Shown one piece after another: positions 10,485 to 22,960 of a DNA stretch of 64,000 nt. The notes beneath the pieces are model-generated. The model was given only the letters and a program-made list of their open reading frames with translations, did not search any database and was not told the origin of the DNA. A program made the position numbers and the translations under genes. Numbering within the stretch: the stretch's first letter is position 1; the number at the start of each line of letters is the position of its first letter. Source of the DNA: Galerina marginata (taxonomy: Eukaryota; Basidiomycota; Agaricomycetes; Agaricales; Galerinaceae); contig JAECYW010000029.1 in the NCBI GenBank assembly GCA_023014335.1, forward strand, positions 558,001 to 622,000, in the 5' to 3' direction.

Positions 10485-11959
10485 ATGCTACCAGAGTCCA
10501 CTGAAGTGCTTATCGTCGGCGCTGGACCTGCTGGGCTTACTTCTGCTATCTCTTTGCTCAAACGCGGCGTCAAGAATATAACTATCGTTGACGCACAGGA
10601 ACGTGGACAGAACACCTCTCGCGCTATCGTAATCCACGCTAGAACCGTTGAGGTACTTCGTTTTCAACTGCATGACCTGGATTTTCCAATTCTGATCAAG
10701 TTTATAGGAGCTGCATGATATCGGATGCTCGCAGCCCTTCATTGAACGGGGCAATCATGCGAAGTACATGCGCGTCAGTAAGGGCCAAAGGCGACTTGTG
10801 AAAGCGAATTTCGGTACTCTCAAGAATATCACGGAGTTTCCGTACGCGCTTCTCATCTCTCAATCGGAGACGGAGGAAATCCTTTTGGACATGTTACAAT
10901 CATTTGGCGTCCAAGTAGTCCGACCGCTTCGCGTGTCCGACATGCAAGCTCTACCCGACGGAATCAAGGTCGTTTTTGAATCGGGTGAAGTCATTAAAGC
11001 CCAGTATGTTGTCGGGGCAGATGGTTCACGCTCCACGGTACGATTAATGACCACCCACTCTAGCTTATTTTGCTCAATCTACCGCTCAGGTTAGACAACT
11101 CGCGAAAATCCCTTTCAAAGATCTCAACGGTCAAGACCCTCACGCGGAGCTCAAAGGGAAAGATCTTACCTCAGACAGCACAAAGTTCGGTCTTCCTCTC
11201 ATCATCGCAGATGTGCATCTCTCAGAAGACGCTCGTCAATCCGTGCCTGCTGATTCTATCTCTACGTTCCTTGGTCCGCTTGGCTTTCTCCTCCTCGTAC
11301 CCCTGCCTCCAGCGAAAGGCGATGCTGATGCAAAACCGATTTATCGCATGTCTTGTCCACCGGAGAAAGGCGCTACGACGGTCACTTTGGAGTATCTGCA
11401 GAAGATCGCGGATGCCGCGCTCGGATTGCCGAAGGACCGTACTCCAAAGGTCGAGGAAGTCTTGTGGTCATCACGCTTCAGGGTGCGCTCTGCTGTTGCG
11501 GACAGCTTTTACAAACGCTTTGGAGGAGGAATTGTCTTGTTGGCAGGAGACGCCGCTCACGTTCATAGTCCCGCTGGTATGTTTTTTCTTGACTTACGTT
11601 TACTTCACTTGTTTATTGAAAATTAATTGTATTTACCAGGCGGACAGGGAATGAATTTAGGAATCAGGGACGCTATTCAGCTCGGTAGGGTGCTATCCTC
11701 CATCACTGAACTCGACAAGGCGAAAGCGTCGCCTGAAACACTCAAAGCGTTCTCGGAGAAAACACTAACCGAGTTTTCGGATGAACGGAGGAAGCTCGCA
11801 ACGAAGGTGATAAAAATGACCAAGCTCATGACATGGGCGACGGGTTTGAAGGCTGCCACTGCTCGGTCAACGAGAAACGCCGTTTGGAGGCTCCTGGGGT
11901 CGACCCCAATTGCCCCTAATCGACTGGCGCTTCAGTTGAGCGGCCTACAGCCAGCTTAA
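10485..11959 (+). CDS. FAD-dependent aromatic-type monooxygenase (434 aa, 4 exons)
   Basis: Exons: 10485-10652, 10708-11037, 11090-11576 and 11640-11959, 435 codons with stop. The N-terminal Rossmann motif VLIVGAGPAGL binds the FAD ADP moiety. The DG motif lies in VVGADGSRSTV. The GD motif is LLAGDAAHVHSPAGGQGMNLG, interrupted by intron 3. These three motifs define class A flavoprotein hydroxylases (PheA/TfdB, MhpA and UbiH relatives), which use NAD(P)H and oxygen to hydroxylate phenolic substrates. At 434 residues it is much shorter than phenol 2-monooxygenase and seems to lack the C-terminal thioredoxin-like domain. The substrate cannot be read from the sequence. Confidence 0.92.
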
Positions 11960-12550
11960 TGCAGTCATAGAAAACATATCTTTTGTCTCCGTGTCTCCGT
12001 AGATCCCCTCTATCTATCTAATTCACACTCTTTCGTACTTTCTCTAGAATGCATGAGTTTGCAGAAATGAAACACGTTCACTTCTGTTATCGCGGGCGAT
12101 GTAAGCATGACAATACGACTCCTGCGGCCAGAATGGTTCTGTACAAGTGCTATCGCCGTGAGCGTACTGCAAGACAAAGATCTGATGTAGCATTTCCCTG
12201 ATAGTACACGTAGGTTAATAGTGTGAGTCGCATATCATCCCAACGGCATGGTCTGCGGGCTCGCCTTTACACGTTGCGTGGATACAAGAAACCAACCCTC
12301 GCCGCTGAGGACTATGTTCGTGTTGCGCAGGATGGCGCAGGCGAGTTCACCTTCGCACAAAACACCCTCCCTTTCGCATAGCTGAGAATTGATCGATCGT
12401 TGATTAGAGCGCTCATGACGGGATCGAACCTGATCGAATGCACGGAGACTCGAGGGTGGGATTGGAACGGAGATCACCCAAACGGTCCCAAAGTTACCCT
12501 GAAAGAGGTGTTTTCAAAGGCAACATCCCTGGATGAACGGATGGAAGAGG
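11960..12550. other. Intergenic, no gene seen
   Basis: Contains the 3' flank of the monooxygenase and unremarkable sequence up to the MITE. An 80-codon open stretch on the minus strand (12235-12477) shows no family features and is not called. Confidence 0.5.
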
Positions 12551-12552
12551 TA

Positions 12553-13128
12553 CAGTCGAATCTCTCATAACCCATACCCATCGGTGGACAATTCAGGGTA
12601 TGGGTTATCAGGGAGTATGGACTACCTGAGTTTGGCTAAAAATAGAATCCGAAATACGTTGAAAAAAATAGGGAATGTGGCCATGCAGAGGTATGTTTTG
12701 AACGTGTAACGTGGATTGCTTGAGCCAAATGCCTAAAATCAGTAGATTGTAGTTGATTTTGCAGTGGTAAGAACTGGGTGAATGTCATGCCTTGTGAAAC
12801 CTTGAGCGAAAAATATTGTCATATCGGTCACAAAGGAGTCAAAAGTCTGAAAGGGTCGCTTTTGAGTCGTTCAAGAGGCTGATAATGGGAGTTTGTGACA
12901 AATACGTCAATTAATTGGCTGCGAACTTGTGCAAAGTCATCAATTCCCACCTAATATAGTAGCGTAAACCTATGGGTTTTCCGCTCAGAGGGGTATGGGT
13001 TATGGGTTATTGCGGTTGTATGGGTTATGGTGTGCATTTCTCTGCGAACCAACTTGGTGGACCGAAAAATGTATGGAGTATAAGGGAGTATGGGTTATCT
13101 AGGCTATGGGTTACGAGAGATTCGACTG
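12553..13128. mobile_element. TA-flanked MITE (Tc1/mariner-like ends), 576 bp
   Basis: The left end CAGTCGAATCTCTCATAACC is mirrored at the right end by a GGTTACGAGAGATTCGACTG-like sequence (one visible mismatch in the ~25 bp repeat). Both ends are flanked by TA (12551-12552 and 13129-13130), the target duplicated by Tc1/mariner transposases. There is no ORF, so it would need a transposase in trans. The interior holds many copies of TATGGGTTAT or its complement near both ends (about 12570-12615 and 12970-13110). Confidence 0.85.
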
Positions 13129-13130
13129 TA

Positions 13131-13498
13131 TAACCGGGACGTGGTAAGTGAAGGGCTTCAAAAGATGATCGGTAGATAAGCATTACATCAGACGTGACTC
13201 TGAAATTTACTATTAGGTGTCAATCACTTTTTCTTTGATAAAAAAAGGGTGCCGTGGAATTCCTGAGACGGATATCTCCCAAAATAGGGCATCGCCAACA
13301 AATCCATTCCAGCAAGTCGTCAATTGCCCAACTTCGCAATCTCGATTGAAAAGAAGCTATGTAATCATCGGAGCGGTGCGTTTTTTTTTTGGCTGTGACA
13401 GCGGTGCGGCAGGGTTTTCCCGGCTAACCCTCCCTTTTCTCATACTCATAAGTAAGAAAATGCCTGTGCACCGCCTCACAGGCTTTCGTTAGCGAACC
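13131..13498. promoter_or_regulatory. Upstream region of the Gfo/Idh/MocA gene
   Basis: About 370 bp between the MITE and ATG 13499. It includes a T-run of eleven near 13380 and a pyrimidine-rich stretch (CTAACCCTCCCTTTTCTC) about 65 bp before the start, as is common around fungal transcription start sites. The MITE insertion therefore lies close to this promoter. Confidence 0.45.
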
Positions 13499-15014
13499 AT
13501 GTCTTTCTTCTCGCGCAATCTCAAGGGCGCCAACCCGACTCGCGTGCAGAAATCCCCTGATGCTTTGAAGTTTGGAATCCTTGGCGCCGCCAACATTGCG
13601 CCTATCGCCTTCGTCACGCCCGCTATCAGCCATCCAGAGGTTATTGTCGCTGCTATTGCGTCAAGAGGCGAAGCCAAAGGCAAAAAATTCGCGAAGAAAT
13701 ATTCCATTCCGAAAGTCTACTCGGGGGCGAATGCCTACCAAGGCAAGTCACTTTGTGAATTCTGAATAACGACTGACATTTACTTGACACAGAGCTTCTT
13801 GACGACCCCTCCATCGATGCCGTGTACAACCCAGTGAGCGTAGTGTTTGTTCGCTATTGATTTATTTCTCACAACTTTGTCCAGCTTCCCAACGCGCTGC
13901 ATTTCGAATGGACCATGAAGGCTCTTCGAGCAGGAAAACACGTCCTCCTCGAGAAGCCCAGTGCCGACATCAAGTCCGAGACGGTTGCGATGTTCGACTT
14001 GGCAGAAGAGAAAGGTCTCGTACTGCTTGAGGCGTTCCATTATCGGTAAGCTTGAATTCAGCTCAAACGTTGTTGAAATTTACCCTTCCATGTCAGATTC
14101 CACCCGTCTATCCAAAGGGTGAAGGCCATCCTCGATTCCGGCGAACTAGGAGCGATCAAGAGCATTAAGGCTGACTTGTCTATCACCAAGGGCGTCATGT
14201 CTTTCGACGACATTCGCTACAAGTACGAATTGGGTGGAGGAGGCTTCATGGACGGTGGAGGTATGTTCGCGAGCTACTGCTCAGTACATCTGAGAGACAA
14301 CTGACCGGTTTGAACGTATGATAGGCTACGTTATATCCGTGTCGCGCTACCTCATCGGAGACAATCCTACAAGCGTCGTCTCCTCGAAGCCAACAACAGT
14401 CTACCACAAAGATCCCCGCATCGACAACGGTATCACAGCTGTACTCGCCTTCCCTGGAGATAAAACCGCAGAGGTCACATGCGACTTACAACTCGCCGGC
14501 TGGGGCCCTTTCGGCCTCATCCCCAGACTGCCGCGTCTCGGGGTTACGGTAACGGCTGAGGGCGGCACCATCCGTCTGAGCCCGTTCCCCGTTCCGCATG
14601 TATTCCACTCTATCACTGTGAAGCCGACCGGCAAGTCTGGCCGAGTCGAGAAGCACTACGTTCATCCACAGGGCTCGGGTGCTGGAGAAGCGTGGTGGTC
14701 GACGTAAGTGTTGTGTTGCAACGTTTGTGAGATAATCGTTGATGGAATGTGTTTCGGTTTTAGATATCGATACCAATTAGAGGCTTTCGTGGATAAGGTG
14801 AAGTCGCGCAAGCCTCAGACGTGGGTGGATGCCCAGGACTCGATCGATAATATCGAGTGGATTGAGAGCGTCTATGAGAAGGTGTGTTTATTTTATTACT
14901 CCTTGCCGTGGATATGTTCACTGAGCCATCGAATGAATACAGAGCGGACTTGGCATTCGACCTGCGGCGACTTGGGTCGACAAGGAGAAGGTCGATAAGG
15001 AAGAGAAGAACTAG
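13499..15014 (+). CDS. Gfo/Idh/MocA oxidoreductase, dihydrodiol/D-xylose dehydrogenase-like (392 aa, 7 exons)
   Basis: Exons: 13499-13742, 13793-13833, 13885-14045, 14097-14260, 14325-14703, 14764-14881 and 14943-15014, 393 codons with stop. Intron 1 uses a GC donor (AG|GCAAGT). The N-terminal NAD(P)-binding fold starts with KFGILGAANIAP. The EKP motif (HVLLEKPSADIK) and the FHYRFHP segment match the family's cofactor and substrate site. The C-terminal half is the Gfo/Idh/MocA beta-sheet domain, with GGGFMDGGGYVISVSRYL at its start. Relatives oxidise sugars such as D-xylose or trans-dihydrodiols with NADP. In relatives the MDGG motif usually reads MDxGCY; here Gly replaces Cys. The cellular substrate is unknown. 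Confidence 0.93.
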
Positions 15015-16403
15015 GATCGATACCCCTTGGCGTAGACTGTGGCCTTTGTTTTTTCATGCCTAGCCTTTGTTCGCCAGTGTCTTTTTACATAGTGAGATTT
15101 GAGATTGCTTGGCTAGATTAAATTACTCGTCCTTCATTTGTAGACCCCTCCCTCGTTTTTTTAATACATTTCCTTACTCCTCTTCATTTACATGGCCCGT
15201 TTGGCCCGCCTGAACGATAGGTTTTCTTGATCCTCTCACTGTCTTCATAACAAGTTCTTTGTGCGCCAATGAGATTAATTATCACCTTTGTAGCCCATTG
15301 AATTATTCAGTGACTTGCGTCTTGCAGATTCAATGGGATCTTCCTTATTCTCATCTGTATTTCGCTTAGACGTTATTGACAATGCCGCGACATTCAAGCT
15401 CACCCTATATTCTGACCTCGTTACTTCCCTTCATTCTTGCTTGAATTAACGCCCGTCTGAAACTCCTCGCACGCATTCACGTCATTTTCTCAGCTCTTTG
15501 TCTCCAAAATAAAATCATCTATGGGCAATTGGACAAGGCAACTCCGTTCGACGTCTTGGCTGTCGTACCTGTACCATAAGAGATACTAAAAGCCACGAGT
15601 AGGGATGCATTTTGAAGGAATCTAGTCAGTCAGGGTGCAGTCAAAACACGGTAACGATAACATCCATATGTAGTTGGTACTACGGTAGTCGTTGTGAAAT
15701 GCATACTCGAGTAGTCAATTGTAAAATGAATAACGCGACGTGCAGATTCGTGAGGCACGATCGTACAAGCCATTAAACACAGCACTTAAGTCCATTTCAT
15801 TCTTGGCAGATCCACACACGTATGAAAGTGAGCTTTGAACATCCTGAGGCACCCAGAGAGTTTAATGTCAATCTTGTTATCGTTGCTGTCGCGGATGGTT
15901 TTAATAAATAATTTTGAGACCGAAGGGGGGAACTGCCGTGCAGAGCACCAGACTACCAAGCGAACCTTCCGCGATAAAAGCACCTATCACCTCTTCTCAC
16001 TCGATATCATCGGCGCGTCTATTCCTGACCCTGCCAAATTCGGCCGACGAAACGGCGGGAAAACTGGATCACCGACATCGGTATTCAACAGTGGACTCGG
16101 GTAAAATCACTGTAAACCCGTCAATCCTCCCTGTAATACTCACATCAGCACAAATTTTGGAGATAACAATGATACCGCATTACACCGGAAGAATCGATCT
16201 CCCACCCAAAGCCCCATTGGGACCGCTTTCTGCCCAAGATGAACGGGCAGGTTTGAGTTTAAACGTATTTGCTTAGTCAGGATTCAGGGTTAGTCAGGCC
16301 CTCTGTCGCCGGCGAGAAGAACGTCCCCAGCACCAAACAGAACGTCAACACGCTGAGAAGGAACTTTCCTCCCCTTTGCAGCGTTCCACCACCACCATCC
16401 AAC
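15015..16403. other. Intergenic, no gene seen
   Basis: About 1.4 kb between co-directional genes. Short open stretches at 15835-16276 overlap in both strands and frames and show no conserved motif. The last ~100 bp before ATG 16404 are C/T- and CCACC-rich, as expected of a fungal leader. Confidence 0.5.
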
Positions 16404-18608
16404 ATGTCCGAGCCCCCAATGTCAGACCCTCCTCCTGTAGCCCCGGGAACGAAAAAGGGCACCGCCTTCTGGCTTTCCTTCGTCGCTGTCATCGTCTCTA
16501 TCTTCCTCTCTGCTCTAGACTTAACTGCTGTTGCTACTGCCCTTCCTACCATAACAGAAGAACTAAATGGCGGGGATAAGTTTGTTTGGGTCGGTTCTGC
16601 TTATGCACTCGCGAGTACGGCAATTTTGCCACTGAGCGGCCGTCTTGCCGACATCTTTGGACGTAAACCTATCATGCTCTTATCGATTGCCTTCTTCGCC
16701 GTTGGAAGTGCGCTTGCAGGTGCCGCACAGAATATGAATATGCTAATCGCAGCTAGAAGTACGATTATTACCAAATTTTCATTTCTTCTGAACTGACCAA
16801 CCCTCGTTGCACAGCCATTCAAGGAATCGGAGGAGGAGGTATTATCAACCTTTCTGAAATCATTACCTCCGATCTTGTCCCATTGGCCGAACGTGGACTT
16901 TACCAGGGTATCCTCGGATTGACTTGGGCATTTGCTTCCGGCATTGGTCCACCGATTGTACGATACTTCTTTCATTTCTTCCTCGTTTACACTCTTATCG
17001 TAAAACTCTTTTCACAGGGAGGTGCTTTTACCGAAAAAGCATCGTGGCGATGGCTTTTCTGTGCGTATTGCTAAATATATGCGGTCAATATTTTGCTCGA
17101 GCTCACTGCGTAAATCAGACCTCAACTTACCGCTGTCGGGCATCGCTTTCGCTCTCGTTATCTTGTTCCTCAAAGTGCGCACACCCGAAGGTTCAATCTT
17201 ATCAAAATTAGCCCGCGTCGATTGGTTGTAAGTGCTGTCAAATTCGCTGTCCTTCCTCGCCGTGCTGACGCCACCTTGCTGTCTAGTGGCAATCTTATTG
17301 TTATTGCTGGAACGACGCTCGCTGTTATCGGACTCTCATGGGGTGGCACCACTCACCCCTGGGCTTCTGCAGCCGTTCTCGTCCCGCTAATCGTCGGTCT
17401 TGCTTTAGTCGTCGTCTTCATTATCTACGAAGCAAAGGTACCACGAGAGCCCACGATTCCCTGGGAAGTCATCTCAAATCGCACGAGCTTTAGCGGGTAA
17501 GAACGATTATCGTCTGGATTGGTATACGGTTCTGATGACTCTCTATTCCAGCTACTTGGCGACCTTAATTCATGGTATAACGAGTATTTCTATCATCTGT
17601 ACGTCTTCCAGTCGGAAGAAGATCCTATACTGATCACTTCTAACACTTACTCAGACTATCTGCCGGTCTACTTCCAGGCCGCTCTCCTCTCAACGCCTCT
17701 CAGATCTAGCGTACAGGGCTTCGCCACTGCGCTGGTTATTGCACCATTCGCATTTTTCTGCGGGTATGTATCCGTTGGTTTTATTCATCTGTAACCCATG
17801 ACTCAATGGCGGAAATCCAGTGTCTTGGTACAAGTCCAAAACAAATACCGCCCAGCCAACGCTATCGGATGGGTTCTTACCGTCATCGGCTTCGGGCTGA
17901 TGACTTTCCTAAAGGCGACAAGCAATGTTGGCCAGTGGGTCGGCTTCCAGTTCGTGGCCAGCGCGGGCACCGGAATGATCGTACGTTCAATTTTATTTAA
18001 CGATGATTACTCCTTCACTTACTAATACATAGTTCGCTGGGACAATCTTCCCTATCTTGGCCCCTCTTCCCGTCAGTCGTACCGCGGCAGCCCTCGGTTT
18101 CTTCGCCTTCCTCCGCGCGTTTGCTCAGGTACGCGCATGGATAACACTTACAACCGTACTTCGCTGACCGGCCCAACGCCTTCTACAGACATGGGGAATC
18201 ACCATCGCCGGTACGATCCTTCAAAACCAGCTCAAGAAGAACCTCCCAGCCGCATTCGTCACGCAGTTCCCCCAGGGTACCCAGATCGCCTACGCCGCGA
18301 TCCCCGTACTCCATAATCTCCCTAACCCGCTGCAGCTCGAAGTGCGGATAGCCTTCGCGACTAGCATGACCGTCGTCTGGAAGGTGATGATCGGTATCTC
18401 GGGTCTTGGGCTCCTTACGCTGCCGTTGTTACGCGAGGTGCCGATGAACCAGAGCACGGATGAGAAGTATGGGCTTCAAGAGAAGAACAGGCCGGAGGAT
18501 GTGGGTAATGAGAGTGGTATGACGATGGAGGAAAGGACTGTAGAGGGGAATACGGTAGAGGAAAAGGCTGCTGAAGGAGCGCCTGCGTCGAATTCGATGG
18601 AGAAATGA
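16404..18608 (+). CDS. MFS drug/metabolite exporter, DHA2-like (563 aa, 10 exons)
   Basis: Exons: 16404-16758, 16815-16957, 17018-17060, 17119-17227, 17287-17496, 17552-17598, 17655-17763, 17821-17980, 18033-18128 and 18189-18608, 564 codons with stop. A proline-rich cytoplasmic N terminus is followed by the first membrane segment (FWLSFVAVIVSIFLSALDLT). Motif A appears as GRLADIFGRKP in the loop after helix 2. WRWLFYLNLPLSG matches the conserved segment after helix 6 in DHA2 proteins. Length and the number of hydrophobic segments fit a 14-helix proton antiporter of the plasma membrane. The tail is acidic with many Glu residues. Exporters of this type remove drugs or secondary metabolites; the cargo is not readable. 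Confidence 0.93.
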
Positions 18609-21046
18609 GTTTTTGTCGTGTTTTGTTATACACTTTCTTTTTACATACCCTCCTTTTTCCGATTGTTTTGGCATAGACAGATAGCTACTTGGGCGCGATA
18701 AATGAATAAGGTTTTATAATATTTTTTATATCTTCATGATTCTCTGTACCGCCCGGACTTCAGTTGAAAAGACGTACATAGCGTTTTGGAATGAAAGAAT
18801 AGTCATTCCGAATGCGACTGGATGCCAGGTCAAATCGTGGTCCACTTCGAGGGCAGTTATGTATTGACATCATGTATTTAAATTTAACCAGCGTCCAAGT
18901 GGAGTGTGGTCGCGATGAAGACAGATTTAGAAAGGAACTCTGAGTTTTATTGAATCAGTATTTTTACCTTCCACGAAGTGTTCAATACGATGGACTCCAA
19001 GTGCGCTCAGCAGATCTAGATGGGCCAGCAATATTCTAATTTAGAAAAACAAAATCTTTTCCGACCTAAAAAAAAGACGCTAGTAATAGATATAATACTC
19101 ATTGCTTACCTACTACACGTAAAGCGCGTCTACTTGTGAGTAACATGTAAGAGTACACCGATTTACGCACTGAAGGTGCAAGGTGGCGTAGCGCTAGTGT
19201 GCTGACCTCCGTGATGACCGAGGGCGGAGCAGAAGGGTGGCGGCGACAGATGAAGCGATCGATGCCCATGCGGCCGCAGCTCGGAGTCCAACCAACTGTA
19301 TAGAAATATGTATAATCGTCACGGTGTTGTGTATTTGAATAAGAAAAAAGGGAGGCGACGCGCAGGCAGTGATCCCATTGAATCATGATCATAGTCCCTG
19401 TTTTGTCTGGGTATGTAGGGGCGTGTAGTCCGTGCGGAGGTGCATCTCGCAGCCGATCAACGGGTGTGGCAGGATCCGTGGGAGTGAGGTTGGGACTCGC
19501 TTTACGAACAAGGGGTGGTTGCGACGGCGGCGACGAACAGAATTGAGGAGGGCGCTTGTGATGCGGCGATCATTGTCAATGATGGGAGCGAGAAGGCCAC
19601 AAATTGGCAATGGGACCAAAACACAGCCATCAACGAACGACACGTATAATATTCCATGGACTCACTCTTGCGTGGAGGCTGTGACCGGCTCGCTCCGCTG
19701 CGCGAGAGAAAGGTTGAATATTTGCAGGGCAATCGCGATGACCGAGGCGTACCCGAAGCGCGCGTATCGACACAAAGCGTTAGCGCCCGGCGAGACGGGC
19801 CGCGTACAGAGTCTAAGCTGACCAGGTAAGACAAAGGGAAGGCTCGATCTCCCAGGATTCTTAGCCGTTTTACACTATGTAATTCAAATGAGTTGGAGAG
19901 AATCCCGAACATTTAAGTGCTAAGTACAAAGCACAAGCTAAAATCACAGGTTTGCGCCTTAGGGCACTAGTGACCAACCTATGGAGTCTCCACAGGCTAC
20001 TGGAATTGTCAGGCACATTAAATTTCGAAATCGTTGGAAGCATGCATCTCGTACGCACCGGAATTCGCTATGTTCCCTTCTTCATAATGGACAAATAATC
20101 ACCGAGCATTGGTGTAGCCAGTCTAAATCACCTTTTCGGCACCTTGGAACTTTTCTACGAAGTGCTTCAAGCACCGAGACGCGTTGAGATGTTGTAACTT
20201 CATAGCATAACCCGTCATATCACTTCGGGTACTGAGTAATATCGTAATTTACTGAACCTCTCGGTAATTGGCTATACGGTACAGTCCACCGAAGTTCACT
20301 TTATCACAGGCGTCTTTTAAACAGCAGGCGTTAAGCGCCGGCTCCAATGACACTCCAGAGCAGCTGTATGTTGGGTGTATGTCGTTCTCAAACTAAATTT
20401 TTCTGCGAGAGAGGGATAGATGGCTGGTGTTGTCTCGAACTCATCCACTGCTCAGCTAACAAGCTCGAGATAATCACTTCTCAAATCCGTTGTCGCTGCC
20501 TTTCCTGGCGACCCTACTCTTTCATGAAATATCCACGAACAACTAACTTAAACAAGGACCGAAAATGTGACTTTAACTCGTACCCGCTGGTGGTTTCTAG
20601 ATAGAGTCATCGCCATATTTGAATCAGACTCCCAACTTTATCATAAGGAAATATTTGTACGACCTCCATTTGTCGCGCCATGAAGGACTAGGAATAGGGT
20701 AACAAGGAGAGTACCGATTTCAAGACCGTCGTATTCAAGAGTTTCGATCACCAAAGATATTTACTACCGAAACGCTGTGAGACGAGCAAGGCAATGGAAG
20801 GTGTTCAGACAGTCGTGAAGATATTGAAAAATGCAGACGTCAGAATGACGACCGATCTATTAACTCGGTAATCTAAATAAAATAAAAGAGTGCAGTGAAC
20901 AAATAACCGGCCGAGGTATTGCTACTGGAATTCTACAAATTCTATGCACGTCCTGATCGTGATCTCTCGCCCTAATCCACTCTCACATTCCTCCCGCTAA
21001 CGCAAAAATAAAACCCACTACGCATCGTTGTTCACATGTTTCATGT
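18609..21046. other. Intergenic, no gene seen (about 2.4 kb)
   Basis: The MFS gene and the ELO gene converge on this interval. Open stretches at 19432-19821 (+) and 19502-19912 (-) overlap each other and resemble no family. No RNA gene or clear repeat was recognised. Confidence 0.5.
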
Positions 21047-22260
21047 TTACCTCTTCTCGTCGTCACTCCACCTAATCGCGGTTGCGGCCTTCCCATTGCC
21101 GTTGGCGACTCCATTAGAAGAAACCTTCTTGGCCGAAGCTGGTTTCTTGTACGTTTGGAAATAGAAGTTGATGAAGAGGCCTAGATAGCTCGTGAGAAGA
21201 GCGCAGCCGAATATCGCAGCGCCTTCTGAGCCAGAACAGTTTCCGAGAGTTGGGAGACCTGGGAAGCGAGTGAAGGCCAAAAGCTCATATGCTAAACGAG
21301 ATAATCAGAAGACGTTAGGGCAGTATAAAATAAAGAACTAACTTCCGAAATAAACGAGGCCGAGATCGATGACAAACTGAGTGATTTGCATAGTCGTAAG
21401 GTATTTCTTCCACTGCGATGACGTGTCAGAATCTTCAAGACAAGCCGAAGAAGCAGACGAAACGTACCCAGAATTTCGCTCCGCCAGCGGTTGCGTAGTA
21501 GTAGTAATCTGCGAATTAAAGTCAACAACTTAGTTAACTTCTGTGAAGAAGTGGCACTTACACATAACGACGTGGACGGCCAAGTTCAGGGTTATCACTG
21601 CCCATGACTAGACATCATTCAGAAAAATCACGGGTTTCAAGTGCTTAGGAAAACATACGATGCTCGTCTTTCCATTCAGCTGAGTGTAGCAGAGCAAAGC
21701 GGTTGCAGAATGGTGGAAGACGTGCAGGAATTCTATTTTTTTTCGTTAACTGGAGATAAAAGGACAGAAAAATACCGAAAGCGGCGACTTACGCAAAGGC
21801 TTCTTCTTGAGGACGAGGAAGACCGTATCCAACAGTTCTAAGTACTTGAAGTAATAATTGATGAGATAGTAACACTCCATCCTCTGATAATAACGAAGTC
21901 AGGTATGAAAAGACGAGGCGAAGCGAAACGTACAGCTGTCCATGATTGTTCACCGCACAAGGCGTCATGAAACCCGTGGTTCCAAATAATCGGCAAGATT
22001 TCTTCCAGCATGAGAACAAGGAGGATAAGGCTTCCTGAGGTGAGCATCACGTTGTGTAGTTGAAAGAGCGCAGTAAGTTTGAGTGGTTGGCGGGTTTTCA
22101 TGAAGGCCTGAATCGAAAAGATGATGCCAAGGTAGGCAATGAGGGCCGTAACAACAGCGCCGTCGGTTGAAAGTGGCGTGGCGCCTTTGACATATGAGTA
22201 GAGGGGTGCGGGGACGCGAAAGGGTAGTTTCTCGACGAGATAACCTGCAAGGAAAGACAT
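21047..22260 (-). CDS. ELO/GNS1-SUR4 fatty-acid elongase (297 aa, 7 exons)
   Basis: Exons on the minus strand: 22260-21934, 21883-21793, 21732-21659, 21607-21562, 21508-21468, 21412-21343 and 21291-21047, 298 codons with stop. The start ATG sits in CTACCATGTC; upstream in-frame codons lack an ATG. The signatures are in order: [16 protein letters not shown] (KxxExxDT), LHVFHHSAT (the HxxHH histidine box), [13 protein letters not shown], and [12 protein letters not shown] (TxxQxxQ). The protein is a multi-pass ER condensing enzyme that adds two carbons from malonyl-CoA to a fatty acyl-CoA in very-long-chain fatty-acid synthesis. The lysine-rich C terminus (ends DEKR) is typical of the family's cytosolic tail. 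Substrate chain length cannot be assigned. Confidence 0.95.
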
Positions 22261-22335
22261 GGTAGAGGAAGACAAAGGGAGATGAGTTGAGTTGAAGGAG
22301 CTCGCGAGCCAATCTATTAACTATTAACCGTGTTG

Positions 22336-22960
22336 TCACGCGTTATTCCGTGAGCCCAATTCCCAATTCGGTCTCAATCCAGGGGCTGCACCGGTACGGA
22401 CAAGTTTCCGTAAAGGAGACCGTAGAAAGGATGTATTATTGCATAAACTGGCATCCGGAACCTTCGGCGTCATGAAGGAGGTTGTGATTTGCCAGCCTTC
22501 GAAACACAACGCTTTGGCGGACTTGCGTGGTGCCGTAAACTGATCGAGAATCTCCGTAAAATTGCATCGCTGATATGTCAACTCAATGGGGAAGGCATGG
22601 TTAATCATAGATAAGATATAATACCGCGGTCTAGTTTGCTTTGTTCCTTGCGATCAAAGCAGCTCGGACCGTATCTATTATGGGAACTAAAAAATCGAGA
22701 TTCGATCATTTTCGATGACGGACATAATAGGTCGTTTAATGTGGGCGCTATTATTGTACATCCACACGTTCGTCAAAGCTGTTCGGTGTAGCCGAGAACT
22801 TTGTACACTCGTAACAGGCGGTTGTCGATGAACTATGAGTGCGATTTTTTCGGAACATCGCATATTGTAGTCAGCGGTCACAAAGTGAGGAAAAAGAGGG
22901 TACAACAACTGCACCGACGTCGCCGGCATATGTGTGACGCTATGCCGAATTTCATGTGAC
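22336..22960 (+). pseudogene. Diverged partial copy of the THEM6-like gene 3' end plus its downstream intergenic DNA
   Basis: Similar in direct orientation to about 28400-29000. Matching anchors are ATGAAGGAGG near 22472 (ATGAAGGAGGCTG near 28503), TTCGAAACACAAC near 22497 (28529), TGGTGCCGTAAACT near 22528 (TGGTGTCGTAAATT near 28559), and an identical 19-mer GTGGGCGCTATTATTGTAC at 22741-22759 and 28841-28859. The gene part contains stops, so it is dead. The fragment lies just upstream of the lipocalin-like gene and may supply promoter sequence. Confidence 0.72.

Noticed and set aside
19432..19912. Opposed 129- and 136-codon frames as genes
   Set aside because: They overlap each other on opposite strands, have no conserved motif and no splice-linked extension.
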